Positions 15,749-19,210 of a stretch of DNA of 19,210 bases are shown piece after piece. This DNA is from Syntrophaceae bacterium UBA1062. Lineage in GTDB: Bacteria > Desulfobacterota > Desulfomonilia > UBA1062. Made by a program: the position numbers and the translations under genes. The stretch lies in assembly GCA_002316295.1 (NCBI GenBank), contig DCDF01000115.1, forward strand, positions 1 through 19,210. Direction: 5' to 3'. The first letter of the stretch is position 1, and each line of letters begins with the position of its first letter. Under the pieces are notes generated by a model, which had not been told where the DNA came from, searched no databases, and worked only from the letters and a program-made list of their open reading frames with translations.

Positions 15749-16068
15749 GGCCCGAATCTCCTTTTCCCTATAGTCCTTGACGGGAGCATGAAGATACTAT
15801 AGGGCTTTGTGCATCGGCAGGAAAGATCCGTGATTTTCCGGCCGGCGGGGGCAGAATCAGAGAGACACGCCGGATTCGGGATCATATGCAGGACGACGCC
15901 GATGTTTCCCAGGTTAAAATCAGATTTCATCTGATAGATTTTCATGCGCCTTTCCACTACTTCAAGTGAAGACGGAATGATACACCGACCGAGAAGTCGA
16001 GGAACGCGGTGCCGGCGAACGACCGAGGCCCAAAGAATATCATACCATTGGAAGGACGGTTTGCACAC
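15749..16068. other. Intergenic stretch between the HhH gene and DUF4125
   Basis: It contains the 9-base dyad next to the HhH start and a second inverted repeat, ATCAGAT-TTC-ATCTGAT (15919-15935), in an AT-rich patch that could serve either divergent gene. A 66-codon minus-strand frame (ATG at 15945, stop overlapping the HhH start as ATGA) exists, but its sequence has no domain character and I do not call it. No clear -35/-10 pair was found for DUF4125. Confidence 0.5.
15766..15804. repeat. 9-bp dyad upstream of the HhH gene
   Basis: CCCTATAGT (15766-15774) and ACTATAGGG (15796-15804) are perfect inverted copies with centres 30 bases apart, about three helical turns. The distal copy contains a -10-like TATAGT on the minus strand, and the proximal copy sits just before the ribosome site of the HhH gene. 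It could be a paired operator or a leader hairpin. Arms of this length can occur by chance. Confidence 0.35.
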
Positions 16069-16635
16069 ATGGAACAGCAAGATAGACGCAACGACCTGAT
16101 TGAGAAGATCGTCACCATTGAGCTTAAGATGTTTCAGAATGTCAGGTCACGGGGATATGCGGCATGCCAGGACCTCCCCGAGACCTTCAGGATCATGAGG
16201 TGGATGGCGCACTCCGTGCTGTCGGAGGACACGCTCGCCTCCTACCTGGAAGACCTCGAGCAGGCCGTGAGGGACGGCAGGAACCTCATGACGGAAAAAT
16301 ACGCCCGCATGGAGGGCCTCATACCACCGATAAAGGAAGACCCTGAAATCGTCGGCATACTCGACGAGATTGTCCGGACCGAGGAATCCTGGATGCAGGA
16401 GTTCTCCCGGAGATACCCCGGCATCGTCAAAAGCTGCTCTTCGGGATTTGCCGATTATCTGCGTGCAGAGCTCGAAACATACTCTGACAGGACTTTGCGC
16501 CTGTATCTCCTGGATGTGAGGAAGACCGTTCAGGAGGGGGGCAGCCATGCCCTGAAGAGCTATGAAAATCTTTTCGGGAAGCTCGGATATGCATCCCTCG
16601 ACGATGTATGCCGCCGGGCACGGCTGCAGGACTGA
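16069..16635 (+). CDS. DUF4125 family protein
   Basis: This 188-residue soluble protein appears all-helical and charged, with no signal or membrane segment. The opening DLIEKIVTIELKMFQNV, then ACQDLPETFRIMRWMA, LASYLEDLEQAVRDGRNLMTEKYARM and a C-terminal repeat of the same design (YLRAELETYSDRTLRLY...) fit DUF4125, a family of unknown function mostly seen in anaerobes. The next gene encodes DUF4037; I recall the two domains occurring together or fused, but cannot check that here. I chose the ATG at 16069 because the family begins here. An upstream in-frame GTG at 16009 adds 20 non-family residues. The AAGGA ribosome site is rather far from the ATG (about 12 bases). The family call is fairly firm; the role is unknown. 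Confidence 0.8.
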   Translation: MEQQDRRNDLIEKIVTIELKMFQNVRSRGYAACQDLPETFRIMRWMAHSVLSEDTLASYLEDLEQAVRDGRNLMTEKYARMEGLIPPIKEDPEIVGILDEIVRTEESWMQEFSRRYPGIVKSCSSGFADYLRAELETYSDRTLRLYLLDVRKTVQEGGSHALKSYENLFGKLGYASLDDVCRRARLQD

Positions 16636-16746
16636 CCAGGCTCTCAGACGGGGCCGAGTCCGCTTGCAGCGTAACTTTTCCGCTTCGATCCGGCGGGAGC
16701 CCCAGCTCGAACCGAAACACTCCGGTAATGTTTTGAGGATGTGCGA

Positions 16747-17697
16747 ATGAAAAACGGACTGGACATAGCAGAGCAGTATTATCATGTACACGGCGTACCC
16801 ATGATCGAACGGAACTTCGGCGAGTATCGAGACAGAATAGCGGCGGGTCTGGTGGGAGACGGCTCCGAATGTTTCGGATTCGATGATTCGCTGTCCCGCG
16901 ACCATGACTGGGGGCCGTGTTTCTGTCTGTGGCTGTCGAAAGATGTTTACGAAAAGATCGGGCCCGCCCTCCAGCAGGAATACGAGCGCCTGCCAAAAGA
17001 GTTCGCAGGTATACCCGCCCGCGGCGAGAGCGTCTGGGGAGGGGGCAGGGTGGGGGTATTCGAGATCGGGGCGTTCTACCGGCAGTTCATCGGCCGGGAC
17101 GATGTGCCCGATACGATCGATGCATGGAGGAAGCTGCCCGAGAGCAATCTGGCCGTCTGTACAAACGGCCGGGTGTTCAGCGATCCGGCGGGGGAGTTCA
17201 CAGCTGTCAGAAACGGACTGCTCGCCTTTTATCCTCAAGACGTCAGGCTCAAGAAGATCGCCTCGCGGTGCATGACCGCGGCGTAGTCCGGGCAATACAA
17301 CTATCTTCGATGCATACGGCGGGGAGAATATGTGGCGGCTCAGTATGCGGAGACAGCCTTCATCCGGGACATCATCTCCCTTGTTTTCCTTCTCAATAAA
17401 CGATACAGGCCCTTCTACAAGTGGATGCACCGATCTCTGGCGGAACTGCCTGTCCTCGGAGGAAGGATTCATGACATGCTCCATGAGCTGGTCACGATGC
17501 ATCAGCACGTCCGGGGCGAGGATGTTCACTGGAGAAAGATCGACCTGATCGAAGACATTGCCCGGCAGATCATCGGCGAATTCAGGAGCATGGGGTTGAG
17601 CTGCTCAGAAAGCAATTTTCTTCTTGATCACGGCCCTGAGATCGCCGAGAGAATAGAGGACCCCGGGCTGAGAAACGAGAACGTCTGGGTCGAATAG
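16747..17697 (+). pseudogene. DUF4037 nucleotidyltransferase-like protein interrupted by an in-frame TAG
   Basis: The N-terminal half carries the DUF4037 hallmark: LVGDGSECFGFDDSLSRDHD then WGPCFCLWL. G39-S40 with D52-x-D54 resembles the G-S...D-x-D metal-binding pattern of the nucleotidyltransferase superfamily. Codon 180 (17284-17286) is TAG, and the same frame then continues with SGQYNYLRCIRRGEYVAAQ, FLLNKRYRPFYKWMHRSL and a normal C-terminal helical region to a second TAG at 17695-17697. Read through, the product is about 316 residues, as expected for the family. No base is gained or lost, so a single substitution (such as CAG to TAG) suffices. The truncated product would lack the C-terminal helical domain; 17332 (GTG-Met) could only start a fragment. 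GAGG lies eight bases before the ATG. The homology is firm, but function and activity are unknown. Confidence 0.85.
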
Positions 17698-17769
17698 GAC
17701 GGCCTCCGGGACACAGCCGGGGCTGCTCAACACGCGGAAAACGCCGGGAAAAGGCATGACGGAGAGAGG

Positions 17770-19182
17770 ATGGACCGTGCACGACAATTAGGTGAGAGCG
17801 GCATAGCGGGCCTGCTGTGGAAGTTCTCTCTCCCGGCGGTTGTCGGCATGGTCGTTCACTCGCTCTACAATGTGGTGGACCGGATATTCATCGGCCGCGC
17901 GGTGGGTCCGGTGGGCATTGCGGGAATCAGCGTGGCATTCCCCATGATGGTCATACTCATGGCGTTCGGCATGCTCATCGGCATCGGCGCCACCTCCCTG
18001 ATCTCCATTCGTCTCGGTCAACAGAGGAGGGATGAAGCGGAAAAGGTCATGGGGAACGCCTTCGCCCTGTTCGTCATGGTCTCTTTCGTGCTCACGTTTG
18101 CAGGCCTGGCCTTCATCGAGGAGATCCTCCTGATGTTCGGGGCGAGCGAGGAGATTCTGCCGCACTCGAAGGAGTATCTCGAGATCATCCTGATGGGGAC
18201 TGTATTCCAGTGCATCGGCTTCGGCATGAACAACTTCATCCGGGGTGAAGGCAACCCGAACACCGCCATGTCCACTATGCTGATCGGGGCGTTTTTGAAC
18301 ATAGTGCTCGACCCGGTCTTCATTTTCTGGCTCGATATGGGCATACGGGGCGCAGCCATTGCCACGGTCATATCCCAGGCTGTCTCCTCCGTGCTGGTGC
18401 TCAGGTACTTCCTCTTCGGCTCGAGCCTTCTGAAAATCCGTCTCAGGGCGTTCCGTCTCGAACGGCGCATCGTGCTCGGCATTCTGGCGATAGGGTCCGC
18501 GCCGTTCGCCATGCAGCTCGCGAGCAGCGTCATTGTCTCTCTCTTCAATCATCAGCTCAGGATCTACGGCGGGACAATCGCGCTTTCGGTCATGGGCATC
18601 ATGTTCAGCATCCTGATGCTGATCCTCATGCCGGTCGTCGGAATTTCTCAGGGCGCACAGCCCATCATCGGCTACAACTACGGGGCCGGAAACTTCGAAA
18701 GGGTGGTCAGGACCGTCCGGCTCGCAGCCCTTGTCGCCACAGGGGTGACCCTTACGGGCTTCATCATCTCCATGCTGTTCCCGGCCCGTATCATCGGCCT
18801 GTTCAGCAGCAACGACGCCGAGCTCATCGCCATGGGCGGCCATGCCCTGCGCGTGTTCTTCGCCATGCTTCCCATCATCGGCTTCCAGATCGTCGGCGCC
18901 AACTATTTCCAGGCCGTAGGGAAGCCGAGGCAGGCCATATTTCTGAACCTTTCGAGACAGGTGCTCCTGCTGATACCTTCGATCCTGATACTGCCGGGCT
19001 TCCTCGGCCTGAACGGGGTGTGGCTCGCCGGGCCGGTATCCGACCTGGGCGCTTCGCTGATCACCGGAACATGCCTGTTCTGGGAGATCCAGTATCTGAA
19101 GAAAAAGGCCGGAGGCGGAACCCTTTCCGAAGACGCGCCGACGCCGGCTCGTACGGACGGTTCAGAGGCCGCTGGGCTGTGA
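17770..19182 (+). CDS. MATE-family efflux transporter
   Basis: This 470-residue inner-membrane protein has about twelve hydrophobic helices in two halves. It opens with GIAGLLWKFSLPAVVGMVVHSLYNVVDRIFIGRAVG, the standard NorM/MepA start. In the middle it has FIRGEGNPNTAMSTMLIGAFLNIVLDPVFIF and GIRGAAIATVISQ, and in the second half GISQGAQPIIGYNYGAGNFERV. These identify a MATE exporter of the MepA/DinF-like type, which extrudes cationic drugs or metabolites using a Na+ or H+ gradient. GGAGAGAGG lies immediately before the ATG at 17770. It follows DUF4037 by 72 bases on the same strand and could be co-transcribed with it. The substrate cannot be inferred from sequence. Confidence 0.93.
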   Translation: MDRARQLGESGIAGLLWKFSLPAVVGMVVHSLYNVVDRIFIGRAVGPVGIAGISVAFPMMVILMAFGMLIGIGATSLISIRLGQQRRDEAEKVMGNAFALFVMVSFVLTFAGLAFIEEILLMFGASEEILPHSKEYLEIILMGTVFQCIGFGMNNFIRGEGNPNTAMSTMLIGAFLNIVLDPVFIFWLDMGIRGAAIATVISQAVSSVLVLRYFLFGSSLLKIRLRAFRLERRIVLGILAIGSAPFAMQLASSVIVSLFNHQLRIYGGTIALSVMGIMFSILMLILMPVVGISQGAQPIIGYNYGAGNFERVVRTVRLAALVATGVTLTGFIISMLFPARIIGLFSSNDAELIAMGGHALRVFFAMLPIIGFQIVGANYFQAVGKPRQAIFLNLSRQVLLLIPSILILPGFLGLNGVWLAGPVSDLGASLITGTCLFWEIQYLKKKAGGGTLSEDAPTPARTDGSEAAGL

Positions 19183-19210
19183 TTCCGAGCCGGCTGATCC
19201 TGCAGGTTCC

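Noticed and set aside
15745..15945. 66-codon minus-strand ORF overlapping the HhH start as ATGA
   Set aside because: The ATGA overlap looks operon-like, but the sequence has no domain character, and its 3' end coincides with the dyad and ribosome site of the HhH gene.
17284..17286. TAG in DUF4037 as a pyrrolysine codon
   Set aside because: DUF4037 is not a methylamine methyltransferase, the residue expected there is probably Gln, and TAG is used as a normal stop in this same gene and in the MocR gene.
16147..17529. 460-codon minus-strand frame across DUF4125 and DUF4037
   Set aside because: It is tempting because it spans the interrupted DUF4037 gene without a stop, but the plus-strand frames carry all the family motifs and the minus frame carries none.
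17788..18843. 351-codon minus-strand frame in the MATE gene
   Set aside because: Extremely His/Asp/Glu-rich antisense translation of membrane helices; typical shadow.

Overview
The window carries fourteen substantial genes, plus one small membrane-protein gene, on GC-rich DNA (GC-rich by eye, mostly G/C third positions, strong AGGAGG-type ribosome sites). Lipoprotein and Sec signals, an alkylsulfatase, acyl-CoA and alcohol-dehydrogenase chemistry, a DUF4118 hybrid kinase and DUF-rich content suggest a Gram-negative, probably anaerobic bacterium of the Desulfobacterota/syntroph type. That placement is inference: there is no rRNA or other marker. I found no tRNA, rRNA, CRISPR, IS element or phage gene, and no convincing intrinsic terminator.

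Layout. 21-1790 (+) is a lipoprotein MBL-fold alkylsulfatase, convergent with rarD (-). Upstream of rarD is a DUF2917 gene (-), divergent from a MocR-type (GntR plus aminotransferase) regulator (+) that is split by a 1-nt deletion. Then come a minimal zincin (MMP1 family, -) and a 3-hydroxyisobutyryl-CoA hydrolase-like enzyme (-). The latter is divergent from a DUF1846/UPF0371 protein (+), which is followed by an orphan hybrid histidine kinase (+). A small two-helix membrane protein (-, 3' end uncertain) converges on the kinase. tag (3-methyladenine glycosylase I, +) converges with a YqhD-like iron alcohol dehydrogenase (-). Upstream lie a lipoprotein-like alpha/beta hydrolase (-), a zinc-free MDR oxidoreductase (-) and a secreted ComEA-like HhH protein (-). 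The right end, all (+), holds DUF4125, DUF4037 (interrupted by an in-frame TAG) and a MATE exporter.

How the genes fit together. Most are separate units with their own ribosome sites, and several have recognisable promoters. Two groups look functional. One is rarD-DUF2917 facing the MocR regulator, whose promoter carries three direct repeats suited to autoregulation. The other is DUF4125-DUF4037-MATE, in which DUF4037 has a nucleotidyltransferase-like G-S...S-x-D-x-D signature and DUF4125 is a helical partner of unknown function. This second group is the best candidate for an undescribed system.

Three genes appear disrupted: a frameshift in MocR, a nonsense codon in DUF4037 and a probable frameshift in the small membrane gene. 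This could be real decay or assembly error.
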